From Vibrio sp. 10N.261.55.A7 (GTDB lineage: Bacteria > Pseudomonadota > Gammaproteobacteria > Enterobacterales > Vibrionaceae): a stretch of 60,520 nt of DNA. The stretch covers positions 1 to 60,520 of the forward strand of contig NZ_MCWZ01000304.1 of the NCBI RefSeq assembly GCF_002877365.1, in the 5' to 3' direction. Positions 18,527 through 27,191 of this stretch are shown here, piece by piece. Position 1 is the stretch's first letter, and the number at the start of each line of letters is the position of its first letter. The translations under genes and the position numbers were made by a program. A model generated the notes under the pieces. It made no database searches. It worked only from the letters and a program-made list of their open reading frames with translations, and was not told where the DNA came from.

Positions 18527-19463
18527 AGATGACGTCCTTTTTTTCTAAATCAGGTTGCGATTTCATCGCTTGCTTTTTACGTTCTTCAATAAGCTTGATT
18601 CGTTGCTTGAACTTTTTCATACCCGTAAAGGTGCGTAAACGCGGATTAGAGAACTCATCAATACCAAAGTTGAGAAGAGCAAGCCCCATCCCTAAAATAG
18701 CGATCGCCACACAAGGAACTAGAACTTCCCACCATGCACCAACGATGAGAGCTGATGAATTTTGAGCGTTGTACAGCATGGTTCCCCAACTGATCGATAA
18801 TGGGTCACCCAAACCGAGGAACTCAATAGTCGCTTGGGTGATAATGGTAAAAATAATTGAACCCAAAAAGTTCAAGCCAACAATCGATGCTAGATTCGGC
18901 AATATTTCAACAAAGATAATCCGCCAAGTCGGCTCTCCAGCCAGTTCACTGGCGTGAATAAACTCTTTATTACGCAATGAGAGTGTCTGCGCTCGAGTCA
19001 CCCTCGCTCCCCATGCCCAACTCGTCATCCCGATGATAAGAGCGATGGTAAAGGGGCTAACTTCTCCAATAAATGCAGCTAACACCAGCAATAGTGGCAA
19101 CTGAGGGACCACAAGGGCAATGTTGGTGACTAAATTCACCGCGTCATCAAACTTGCCACCAAAATACCCCGCCGATACGCCAAGTGTTGTACCTAAAAGC
19201 ACAATGATGATTCCAGCACTCAGACCAACGGACAGTGAGGTCGCTGTTCCTTGAATGAACTGATGATAAACATCCCGTCCCATTCGAGTCGTCCCCATAA
19301 CATGTTCAGCACTCGGTGCCTGATGAGGCCGAGCAACGCGTTTATTTGCATCATGATTGGTCAATAGCGGCGCTGCGACGGCAATACCGATATAAAACAA
19401 GACAATGGATAGGCCAAAAGCAACTTTTTTATTGCGACCCAGTAATTTAATTAAACCTTTCAT
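18519..19463 (-). CDS. DppC-type ABC transporter permease
   Basis: 314 aa inner-membrane permease. The N-terminal OppC-type helix (NKKVAFGLSIVLFYIGIAVAAPLL) is followed by GTTRMGRDVYHQFIQGT and the BPD transport core with the EAA-type loop ASELAGEPTWRIIFVEILPN. ATG 19463 has AGGA 7 nt upstream; the TTG two codons before is less likely. A charged ~40-residue cytoplasmic tail (KKFKQRIKLIEERKKQ) is longer than in DppC. It pairs with the permease at 19476. Confidence 0.92.
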   Translation of the reverse strand: MKGLIKLLGRNKKVAFGLSIVLFYIGIAVAAPLLTNHDANKRVARPHQAPSAEHVMGTTRMGRDVYHQFIQGTATSLSVGLSAGIIIVLLGTTLGVSAGYFGGKFDDAVNLVTNIALVVPQLPLLLVLAAFIGEVSPFTIALIIGMTSWAWGARVTRAQTLSLRNKEFIHASELAGEPTWRIIFVEILPNLASIVGLNFLGSIIFTIITQATIEFLGLGDPLSISWGTMLYNAQNSSALIVGAWWEVLVPCVAIAILGMGLALLNFGIDEFSNPRLRTFTGMKKFKQRIKLIEERKKQAMKSQPDLEKKDVIYE

Positions 19464-19475
19464 AATCAATTCCTA

Positions 19476-20453
19476 TTAGTCGCGACGTAGACGAGGGTCC
19501 AGATAAACGTAAGCCATATCGGCTACAAAATTGGCACTCAGCATAGCAATGGTCATGATCAGTAATTGCCCCTGAATGACCGGATAATCGCGAGCGACAA
19601 TCGCTTCAAACAGCGTGTTACCAAGCCCAGGATAGTTAAAGACAACCTCTGTAATCAACGAGCCCCCCATGACCACACCAACGGTCATTGCGAAAGCCGT
19701 AATTGACGGTAACAAAGCGTTGCGGGCTCCGTAGTTAAACATGACACGACGCTCTGAAATGCCTTTTGCACGCCCCATGATTATGTAGTCTTCACCAAGA
19801 ATGTTGATTAAATTGTTACGAATGGTCAGCAGATAACCACCAATTTGCACAATGACCAAAGAGATAATGGGCATCATGGCGTGTTCTAAGACACTAGAGA
19901 TGTATTGCCATGTAAACGCTGGGTCCAGCTCAATGTCGTACGCGTAAGAATAAGGAAACCAATTCAACGCAACGCCAAAAATAAACATAAAGGTCAGTGC
20001 GAGTACCACAGCCGGAATGGATTGTAAGACCAACGAGAGGGGCGATAAAATCGTGTCCAACCAACTGCCTCGATTCCACGCAGCAACAATGCCTGAAATA
20101 GAACCTATGAAAAAACTGATAAGGGTTGATGTACCGACAAGGAACAGAGTCCAGATCATCGAACGACCGATGACCTCATTAACCTCGAGTGGGTAAAACT
20201 TCACTGAGATTCCTAAATCCCAAGTGAAAACACTTTTGATATAAGTAAAGTATTGCAAATATAACGGGCCATCAACAAAGCCAAATGTTTGCTTTAGTGA
20301 CTCTAAACTTTCAACGGGCAAAGGGTTTCCTTGAGAGGCAAACATCACCATGATGGGATCACCCGGCATTAATCTGGGCAGGAAAAAATTGAAAGTAGCC
20401 GCAAAGAAGAATGCAATCACATAAAACGCGAGGCGGCGAAGCACAAAATCCAT
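19476..20453 (-). CDS. DppB-type ABC transporter permease
   Basis: 325 aa permease with the OppB pattern: FFAATFNFFLPRLMPGDPI, then the BPD core with GRAKGISERRVMFNYGARNALLP and EVVFNYPGLGNTLFEAIVARDYPVIQG. Its sequence style matches the permeases of the Vibrio chitooligosaccharide and related cellobiose-type importers. It is separated from the binding-protein gene by 113 bp containing a perfect 11-bp hairpin, a usual arrangement for giving more binding protein than permease. Confidence 0.92.
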   Translation of the reverse strand: MDFVLRRLAFYVIAFFFAATFNFFLPRLMPGDPIMVMFASQGNPLPVESLESLKQTFGFVDGPLYLQYFTYIKSVFTWDLGISVKFYPLEVNEVIGRSMIWTLFLVGTSTLISFFIGSISGIVAAWNRGSWLDTILSPLSLVLQSIPAVVLALTFMFIFGVALNWFPYSYAYDIELDPAFTWQYISSVLEHAMMPIISLVIVQIGGYLLTIRNNLINILGEDYIIMGRAKGISERRVMFNYGARNALLPSITAFAMTVGVVMGGSLITEVVFNYPGLGNTLFEAIVARDYPVIQGQLLIMTIAMLSANFVADMAYVYLDPRLRRD

Positions 20454-20503
20454 ATCTCACTCCTAGTATGGTTGAGCTTATCGTAGTTTTTGGAAAGGGG
20501 GAG

Positions 20504-20532
20504 ATTGAGCTAGGCAACAAACCTAGCTCAAT
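20504..20532 (-). terminator. Intercistronic hairpin between binding protein and permease genes
   Basis: ATTGAGCTAGG and CCTAGCTCAAT form a perfect 11-bp stem with a 7-nt loop. On the transcribed minus strand it is followed by a C/T-rich run (CTCCCCCTTT), not by a clean T tract. This suggests an attenuator or 3'-end-stabilising structure and not a full terminator. Confidence 0.65.
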
Positions 20533-20566
20533 AGTGGATCAATGAGCCACATTTAGGATTTAACGA

Positions 20567-22255
20567 CTAAGACTTTGGCTTAATACTCAACAGGTGCAAC
20601 AGACGTTCAGGTACACCAGGGTGAACTTGAGGGCGTGCCACTGGGTTATCTGCACTGAAGAACCCTTCAAAGCGCTTCTCGTTGTATTGATACCAAGTTG
20701 GGTTATTGAAAACAGGCACGTAAGGCATGTTTTCAGCAATCACATACTGAATATCATCCATGACTTCTTTCTGTTTCGTTGGATCGATGGTCTGGTAAAA
20801 ACTATCCAGCAAGGCATCGAGTTCAGGCGTACTAAAACGAGTGACGGCAAAGCGCGATTTACCCTGTTGCTCCCCATTGAACGCCGAGTTATACATATAG
20901 TGTGGCGTCGTTCCTTGATAGTAAGAGTTAATACCCGCATCGTAGCTGCCATCAATAAGTGCAGACGTCCAAGCTGGTGCTTCTGGAGTTTGGACTTTCG
21001 CATTGATACCCACTTCTTGTAAGCCATCTACGGCAATCTGTACCGTATTGACCCAATCCGTCCACCCGTTTGGCACAATGATACTGAATTCAATTTTTGA
21101 ACCATCCGCGTTGTTCACATAACCATCGCCATTGCTATCTTTAAAACCTGCCGATTCTAAAAGTGCCTTAGCCGATTCAACATTGTATTTAGTAAACTGC
21201 CCAAATTTCTGGTCGACTTGGTCATTATTCCATGCGTGATAGCCAGCACCGAGACCTGATGGGTATTCATTGATGGTTGGGTAACCATAACCCGCAATAT
21301 CAACCATCGCCTCTCGGTCCATGGCCATAGAGAGTGCACGGCGGAACTCTCTATTATTAAAGGCTTGTCGATTACCTTCGTGTCGAGACTCAAGGTTAAA
21401 GTTAAACGCTACCATTGAACCTGCTGGAAACCAGTATTTATGATTATCTTCATCATCAGCAACGTACGTTTTATCGATATCGGGTAGAAACGAGCCAAAC
21501 CAATCGAGTTCCCCTTTTTTCGCGAGCGCCAACACTTGGTCGTTATTGGCCAACTGAGGTAATCGAACGCAGTCTACCTTCAAAGACTCTGTATCCCAGT
21601 AATGCGGATTACGACACTGAACGTATACTCTAGGTGTGAAACGCTCAATTTCGGTCATTGGGCCTGTGCCAACAGGGTTTTCGTTAGTAAACGAAATAGG
21701 ATCACTGACGTCTTTCCATACGTGCTCTGCAACAACAGGAACTTGAACGATTTCCATTGCGGCTCCCCCATCTGCCATCGGGAGATCGAATCTTATGGTG
21801 TGGGAGTCAACCAGTTCAACACCGCTAATTCGATCCCAAATCGCACGGCTATCAAGCGCTGGGTTCTGTTTTACCAAGTTGAAGCTAAACAACACATCTT
21901 CCGCAGTAAATTCTTGACCGTCAGACCATTTAACACCTTGGCGGATAGTAAACGTTACAGACTTCAGATCGTCTGCATATTCTAAAGACGTCGCAAGTCG
22001 GTAATGGATTTTTCCCCCTTGCATAGAGTTAAATATCGCCAGTGGCTCATAGGCAAACTCATTGGTGGTCGGAAGGAATGTCGTTTGATTGTATGGGTTA
22101 AAGTTACGTACCCAAGATGTACGCATACGAGGGGCAATATTCAACACTGATTTCTCAGCATTTGCCCCCCCATCATCTGCGGTAGCAATCGAAGGCAGCA
22201 TAGCTGCACTGGCAAGTATCGTTGTAATACTCGTGGTCAAGAGAAGCTTTTTCAT
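20567..22255 (-). CDS. Periplasmic solute-binding protein, chitooligosaccharide/peptide type (SBP family 5)
   Basis: 562 aa from ATG 22255, which has AAGGA 10 nt upstream; a GTG three codons earlier sits too close to it. Signal peptide residues 1-26 (KKLLLTTSITTILASAAMLPSIATA). SBP_bac_5 blocks: VTFTIRQGVKWSDGQEFTAEDV, NPVGTGPM, YVQCRNPHYWD, NNREFRRALSMAMDREAMV. The C-terminus GVPERLLHLL is shared with Vibrio chitooligosaccharide-binding proteins (CBP). However, the N-terminus and the last aromatic positions (GFFSADNP here) differ from CBP as I remember it, so the ligand may be another beta-linked sugar. CBP also gates the ChiS kinase, and a ChiS-like gene is close by. Confidence 0.88.
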   Translation of the reverse strand: MKKLLLTTSITTILASAAMLPSIATADDGGANAEKSVLNIAPRMRTSWVRNFNPYNQTTFLPTTNEFAYEPLAIFNSMQGGKIHYRLATSLEYADDLKSVTFTIRQGVKWSDGQEFTAEDVLFSFNLVKQNPALDSRAIWDRISGVELVDSHTIRFDLPMADGGAAMEIVQVPVVAEHVWKDVSDPISFTNENPVGTGPMTEIERFTPRVYVQCRNPHYWDTESLKVDCVRLPQLANNDQVLALAKKGELDWFGSFLPDIDKTYVADDEDNHKYWFPAGSMVAFNFNLESRHEGNRQAFNNREFRRALSMAMDREAMVDIAGYGYPTINEYPSGLGAGYHAWNNDQVDQKFGQFTKYNVESAKALLESAGFKDSNGDGYVNNADGSKIEFSIIVPNGWTDWVNTVQIAVDGLQEVGINAKVQTPEAPAWTSALIDGSYDAGINSYYQGTTPHYMYNSAFNGEQQGKSRFAVTRFSTPELDALLDSFYQTIDPTKQKEVMDDIQYVIAENMPYVPVFNNPTWYQYNEKRFEGFFSADNPVARPQVHPGVPERLLHLLSIKPKS

Positions 22256-22330
22256 GTGTTTCACGTCCTTGAATTATTATACCGAGGAGCCAATCTACAA
22301 GTCATTAACATATCAACTTAAACTTCGTGT

Positions 22331-22356
22331 TGGCGTGATTTCATTCAATCACGCCA
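22331..22356. promoter_or_regulatory. Palindrome upstream of the binding-protein gene
   Basis: TGGCGTGATT and AATCACGCCA form a perfect 10-bp inverted repeat with a 6-nt spacer, centred about 90 bp before the binding-protein start. It could be an operator for the ChiS-like regulator or another factor, or a leader hairpin. No regulator is assigned. Confidence 0.4.
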
Positions 22357-22529
22357 TCGCCGATTTAAGCAAAGTGTAAAGTCGTTAAACTAGCGTCAAT
22401 AACGTAAAAGTAGATAGTTAAGTGATTGTATTTAATAAACATAAAATCAACGCACATTCAGTTATTTAAAACCTTACCCACGTCACAATTACGCCAAAAC
22501 CAGTTAACTTAAACGATACAATTATTTAA

Positions 22530-23573
22530 CTACTCAGTGGCAAGTATCGCTTCTATCTGAGTCATTTCATCGGCAAGATTGATTGTTTTTTCAAGGTTGG
22601 CTTTAGCCGTATTTATCATAGCTCGCTCTAGACGAATAAGGCTCTCACTTGAGAGTGGACGCAGGTTTTCTTGCCACTTATACCACTCTTCCACATCGCC
22701 ATGACATGCTAAAACTAAGTCGACGCCTGCCTCTTGGACTTGCTGGCAACGCAGCTCTAATGGGCCTGACAAACTTTCCATGTAGACACAATCAGAAATT
22801 AAGCAGCCCTCAAATCCAATTCTATTGCGTATCAATTCATCCACTGTTTTTGCTGAGATGCTCGCTGGTTTATCATCCACATTAGAGAACACCACATGAG
22901 CCACCATTGCCATCGGAGCGCTCTTGAGCTGTGAAAAAGGAAAGAAATCGGTGCGATCAAGTTCGTCTAATGGTGTGTCGATGCTAGGCGTTGTTTTATG
23001 GCTATCTTCTGTCGCCCGTCCATGACCAGGGATGTGTTTCAGCATTGGCATAACCCCCGCATCCATGTGACCTTGAACATACACACTGGCGAGCTCAGCC
23101 GCTATTTTGGGATCTGAATGAAAACAGCGATTTGACATGACCGCGTCAGCGCCCCCCACTAACAAATCAAGAACAGGACCACAATTAGCGTTGAAACCAA
23201 GCTGCGCCATCTCTGTTGCCATTGTATGGCTCGTTTTATAAGCCGCTTTCTTAGCTAACTCAATATCACGCTCTGCAAGCTGAGAAAAGTCTCCATAGAT
23301 AGGGTAAGTTTGCCATTCACTACCCTCTAAATACTGGATACGTCCTCCTTCCTGATCCGTTGTGACCATAACAAATTCTTCACCGACCGCTTGTTTGAAA
23401 TCCTTAATCAAATCAGAAAGTTGAGATTTACTCACAATATTATCCCGAGTGATCATTAAACCAAATGGACGAAACTCGTGGATGAACTGTAGTTGCTGCT
23501 GAGTGAACTCTGAGCCTGGGAAACCGATGACTAACGGGGAGCGAGAAAGACGAGCTTGTGTATTAGATTGCAT
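22530..23573 (-). CDS. Cytoplasmic GH3 beta-N-acetylhexosaminidase (NagZ-like)
   Basis: 347 aa from ATG 23573 (AAGGA 6 nt upstream); the frame extends 9 codons further without support. No signal peptide. GH3/NagZ landmarks: TTDQEGGRIQYL, KHIPGHGRATEDSHKTTP (the mobile loop with the D-x-H general acid/base pair) and the nucleophile D261 in LISDCVYMESL. Typical NagZ has SDDLSMEG there. It likely removes beta-linked GlcNAc, or a related residue, from an imported oligosaccharide. It is encoded between the importer and the ChiS-like kinase, suggesting it acts on the importer's cargo. It may be a paralogue of the muropeptide NagZ. Confidence 0.88.
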   Translation of the reverse strand: MQSNTQARLSRSPLVIGFPGSEFTQQQLQFIHEFRPFGLMITRDNIVSKSQLSDLIKDFKQAVGEEFVMVTTDQEGGRIQYLEGSEWQTYPIYGDFSQLAERDIELAKKAAYKTSHTMATEMAQLGFNANCGPVLDLLVGGADAVMSNRCFHSDPKIAAELASVYVQGHMDAGVMPMLKHIPGHGRATEDSHKTTPSIDTPLDELDRTDFFPFSQLKSAPMAMVAHVVFSNVDDKPASISAKTVDELIRNRIGFEGCLISDCVYMESLSGPLELRCQQVQEAGVDLVLACHGDVEEWYKWQENLRPLSSESLIRLERAMINTAKANLEKTINLADEMTQIEAILATE

Positions 23574-23730
23574 GATTTTTCCTTGTGATTTTAGATGCAC
23601 TCCATCTTTTCACCGCCGTGAGAACTCGTTCAAAAAATAACGCCTATATTAACGATATTTCTTTATTATTAACGTTGGCTCATAAAAACTGATACTCTGG
23701 CTTTCAATGCACGCTAGGAATTAAGTTCAT

Positions 23731-26700
23731 TTGGTCAATCAATTAAGAAGTTTAAGCTTTAAAAATAAGCTCATCTTAGCGTTTCTTTTCCTTTCCATTG
23801 GGCCAATGCTGCTTATCTCCAGTATCTTTTACTCCTCTTTTATTTCTAGCACCCAGCAGCAAGTTTACGACAACCTCTACTCTGTCGCTCAAGCCAAACA
23901 AGCGGCTATCGCTTCGCATATTAATAACCTTCGTCAACAAGCCGCACATCATAGCGAAACAGATTTCATTAACTACTCTATGAGTCGATTCTATGGGTTT
24001 TCATATGCTTTTGGTCTAATTTCCGATGATGACAAAAAAGTAACCCAAAAATTGAAATCCCATTACACACAATATGGGCACTTTAAGAACCTACCAGTGA
24101 AAACCTCCGGTGTTGCCGGGAGCTATCAACAAGTCCATGACCGTTTTCATCCGGGATTTGAGCAATTTATTCAGCGCAGCGAGTTCAGCGACTTATTATT
24201 AGTCGACTTATTAGGTAATGTGATTTACAGCCAGAAAAAAGATCACTACTTTGCTGCTAACCTCAATGACCCTGCTTATATTGACAGTCCACTTGGTGCT
24301 GCATTCCAAGACTTAACGATCAGAATACCTAAGGTTGATCCCGCTATTTATTCGACCCCAGTTCAAGAACACAGAGTGTTGAGTGACTTTACATCGGATC
24401 CTATTACCGGTCACATGCAAGCCTATTTCATCAATCCCATTCAGCATCATTCTCGAGTTTCTGGATATGTCGTTTATGCGTTACCCAGTGAGTCAATGAC
24501 TGAACTCATGGCGCAAGAGACAGGGTTAGGGGAAGGCGCAGAAGTCTACGTGTTAAATACTCTTTCTCAACCAATCTCAGCATTGCGCCAAGTCTCAACC
24601 GGAGACAACGCATATAACCCGCTCTTAATAGAGCGACCAACACTTAAAATGCCTACCATAGATCGAGCAATCTTGGGTGAAAGTGGCGTCATGCCAAGTG
24701 TTAATTACATGTCTCAACCTGTACTCTCAGCCTTTGGCTACGTTGATATTGGAGCTCTACGGTGGGTTGTCATTGCCGAACAAGAACAGCAGCACGCTCA
24801 GGCCGTAAGCTCACGATTTGGAAAACAAATCCTGTTGATAGGATCTGGTTTTATTCTCGTCGTTATTGCGATGATCTATTGGTTGTCTCGATCACTCACC
24901 AAACCACTGAACTCGCTAATATCGGCAACAGAATCGATCACTTACGGTGACAATACTCCGCCTATCATCGGCGTTAAGCGTAATGATGAAATAGGACGTC
25001 TCGCGTCACGATTTGAAGTAATGGCAAAAGCAGTCAGCCGGCAAATAACCGTCATTCGAGATAAAAATAGTCAACTAGAGCAAAACGTTAGCTTAATTCA
25101 TCAGCAGAACGAAGCGTTAAGGCAAGCCGATAAAATTAAAGATGAGTTTCTCGCCAACACCTCACATGAATTACGGACACCACTCACAGGTGTGATTGGG
25201 ATCAGCCAATCTTTGTTACAAGGTGTCGCTGGGCCACTTAATGCTTCACAACATGAACAATTACTGATGGTTCAAAATGGAGCCCAGCGTTTAGCTCACT
25301 TAGTAGACGACCTGCTTGATTTTCATAAAATAAAGAACAACAAGCTTCGTTTAACACTTGATGCCGTCGATGTTAAACGTTGTATCGACACAGTAGTGGC
25401 ACTTTCTCGTTATCAACTTAGCGGTCAACCTGTCACCTTAGAAGTCAGATTGCCACAAAGCAATGTCATTGCTTTAGCCGATACCGCAAGGCTTGAACAG
25501 GTTTTATACAACCTATTAAGTAATGCAATTAAATACACCGAACGTGGCAGCATTGTCCTCTCCCTCGAAGAAGGCGCGGATAAGCAAGTCATGATTTCTG
25601 TCACCGACAGTGGAGTGGGCATCGCCCACACTGATCAAATCAGCATATTTGACCCATTTGTTCAGGTTGATGCTAGTGTGACTCGAGCCCAAAATGGTAG
25701 CGGATTAGGCCTAGCAATCTCTTCTCAGTTAGTTGAATTGATGAATGGTGAGTTAACAGTGCAAAGTCAGGTGGGCAGCGGGAGCTGTTTTAGCTTTAAT
25801 TTACCACTTTATGAAAGTGATTCGATCTCAGCCTTAGACAGCACTGCTCAATCTCATTGGGTCGCTCCCGCACAAATTATCAATAACATTAGTGAGACAA
25901 GTCATTTAGCGACTCAAGAGTATTCAGAACAACAAAAAGGCAGCAAAATTCTCGTCGTTGATGACGAAATAATGAATCTACAGGTCCTTAAAAATCAGTT
26001 AGAACTCGCAGGCTATCAGGTGGTTGTATGTAGCCAAGGTTTAGAAGCACTAGACTACTTACAACAAAACAATGTTGATTTACTGATTTTGGATCTGATG
26101 ATGCCGCAAATTAGCGGCTTGTCGATGCTGCAAGAGATCCGAAAGCAGCCCAATTTAGATGACTTACCCGTCCTGTTACTCACCGCAAAAACCCAAACAA
26201 AAGACCTCCTACAAGGCTTCGAATGCGGTACTGATGACTACTTAACTAAACCATTTTTGCAGCATGAGCTACTAACCCGTGTCAGCCATTTGCTTAAAGC
26301 AAAACAGACGGACCAAAGCGTTGAAGAAAACCGCCTGCTGAAAATGGAAGTAGCGAAACGGATTGAATCTGAAGCTCACTTAAAAGAGGGGCAAAGTAGG
26401 ATGCAACAACTGCTTGAGAATATTGATGAAGCAATCATCAGCGTTAATGCTTTTAAGCAGGTGATCTATGTAAACCCAGCGGCGTTAAATATACTCGGTC
26501 TTGAAGCCGCCGACATAATTGGCGATGATATTGGTCGTTTTATAGGAATCGAAGGCGTTCGTGAAATTGAACGACGTAGCGTGAATCCCTCAATAAACAC
26601 TTCGGAATCCTATCGAAATACGAATATTGAACTGCGCTGCGCTGACGGTAGCCAACACGCAGTACAAGCACAATTGTTTAGTCGTGGACAAGGTCAACAC

Positions 26701-27084
26701 CAAGAATGGCATTTACTGCTCGCCACCCACAGCACTTCGTCTACGACAATTGTACTTAACGATGAGTCTGACTTTCGAAAGAATCTCGTTTTGTTGATGA
26801 ATGAGGCATTAAACGTCTGGCAAAAAGGAACGGGGAAATCAAAGATCTGTCTTGCTGAACAAAGCAAGATCTGGAGTGTCTACCTTGACCGCAGCTCAGC
26901 TCAAACTCGGACGATGGATAAGTATTTCTTAGAACAAACACTCCCTAAAAAGCCCCGTTGGAGAGATGTTCTTCGCACCGCCAGTTATGTGACTCATCAC
27001 GTAGACAAAACAGAACACTTTGAAGCCATTAAATACATGACCAACACAAGCGCTAAGATTAAAGAATACTTGGAATCTCGCTAA
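23731..27084 (+). CDS. ChiS-like orphan hybrid sensor kinase with C-terminal DNA-binding domain
   Basis: 1117 aa. Start is TTG 23731, with AGGA upstream; the nearest in-frame ATG (23707) is cut off by a stop. Order: TM1 (~12-35), periplasmic sensor (~36-365), TM2 (~368-388), HAMP, HisKA with H479 in SHELRTPLTG, HATPase (NLLSNAIKYTERG; DSGVGI; NGSGLGLAIS), receiver with D788 in LLILDLMMP, a PAS-like segment (~890-1000), and a ~100-residue C-terminus (FRKNLVLLMNEALNVWQK on). This matches V. cholerae ChiS, a hybrid kinase that binds DNA directly through a cryptic C-terminal domain and is gated by the periplasmic CBP. Proximity to an SBP/ABC cluster supports the same logic. Orthologue or paralogue of ChiS undecided. 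Confidence 0.85.
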   Translation: MVNQLRSLSFKNKLILAFLFLSIGPMLLISSIFYSSFISSTQQQVYDNLYSVAQAKQAAIASHINNLRQQAAHHSETDFINYSMSRFYGFSYAFGLISDDDKKVTQKLKSHYTQYGHFKNLPVKTSGVAGSYQQVHDRFHPGFEQFIQRSEFSDLLLVDLLGNVIYSQKKDHYFAANLNDPAYIDSPLGAAFQDLTIRIPKVDPAIYSTPVQEHRVLSDFTSDPITGHMQAYFINPIQHHSRVSGYVVYALPSESMTELMAQETGLGEGAEVYVLNTLSQPISALRQVSTGDNAYNPLLIERPTLKMPTIDRAILGESGVMPSVNYMSQPVLSAFGYVDIGALRWVVIAEQEQQHAQAVSSRFGKQILLIGSGFILVVIAMIYWLSRSLTKPLNSLISATESITYGDNTPPIIGVKRNDEIGRLASRFEVMAKAVSRQITVIRDKNSQLEQNVSLIHQQNEALRQADKIKDEFLANTSHELRTPLTGVIGISQSLLQGVAGPLNASQHEQLLMVQNGAQRLAHLVDDLLDFHKIKNNKLRLTLDAVDVKRCIDTVVALSRYQLSGQPVTLEVRLPQSNVIALADTARLEQVLYNLLSNAIKYTERGSIVLSLEEGADKQVMISVTDSGVGIAHTDQISIFDPFVQVDASVTRAQNGSGLGLAISSQLVELMNGELTVQSQVGSGSCFSFNLPLYESDSISALDSTAQSHWVAPAQIINNISETSHLATQEYSEQQKGSKILVVDDEIMNLQVLKNQLELAGYQVVVCSQGLEALDYLQQNNVDLLILDLMMPQISGLSMLQEIRKQPNLDDLPVLLLTAKTQTKDLLQGFECGTDDYLTKPFLQHELLTRVSHLLKAKQTDQSVEENRLLKMEVAKRIESEAHLKEGQSRMQQLLENIDEAIISVNAFKQVIYVNPAALNILGLEAADIIGDDIGRFIGIEGVREIERRSVNPSINTSESYRNTNIELRCADGSQHAVQAQLFSRGQGQHQEWHLLLATHSTSSTTIVLNDESDFRKNLVLLMNEALNVWQKGTGKSKICLAEQSKIWSVYLDRSSAQTRTMDKYFLEQTLPKKPRWRDVLRTASYVTHHVDKTEHFEAIKYMTNTSAKIKEYLESR

Positions 27085-27191
27085 AGCACTTATTTTCAAA
27101 GAAAGTGTGCCCTATCTCGACGAAATCATCTGATAATTAACCATTTAGACAAGGGTTAACTACACTTTATTTAACGAATAAAACACATAGG

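Noticed and set aside
22530..23573. Naming the GH3 gene nagZ
   Set aside because: The active-site segment differs and the context is a sugar-import cluster; orthology to muropeptide NagZ cannot be shown here.
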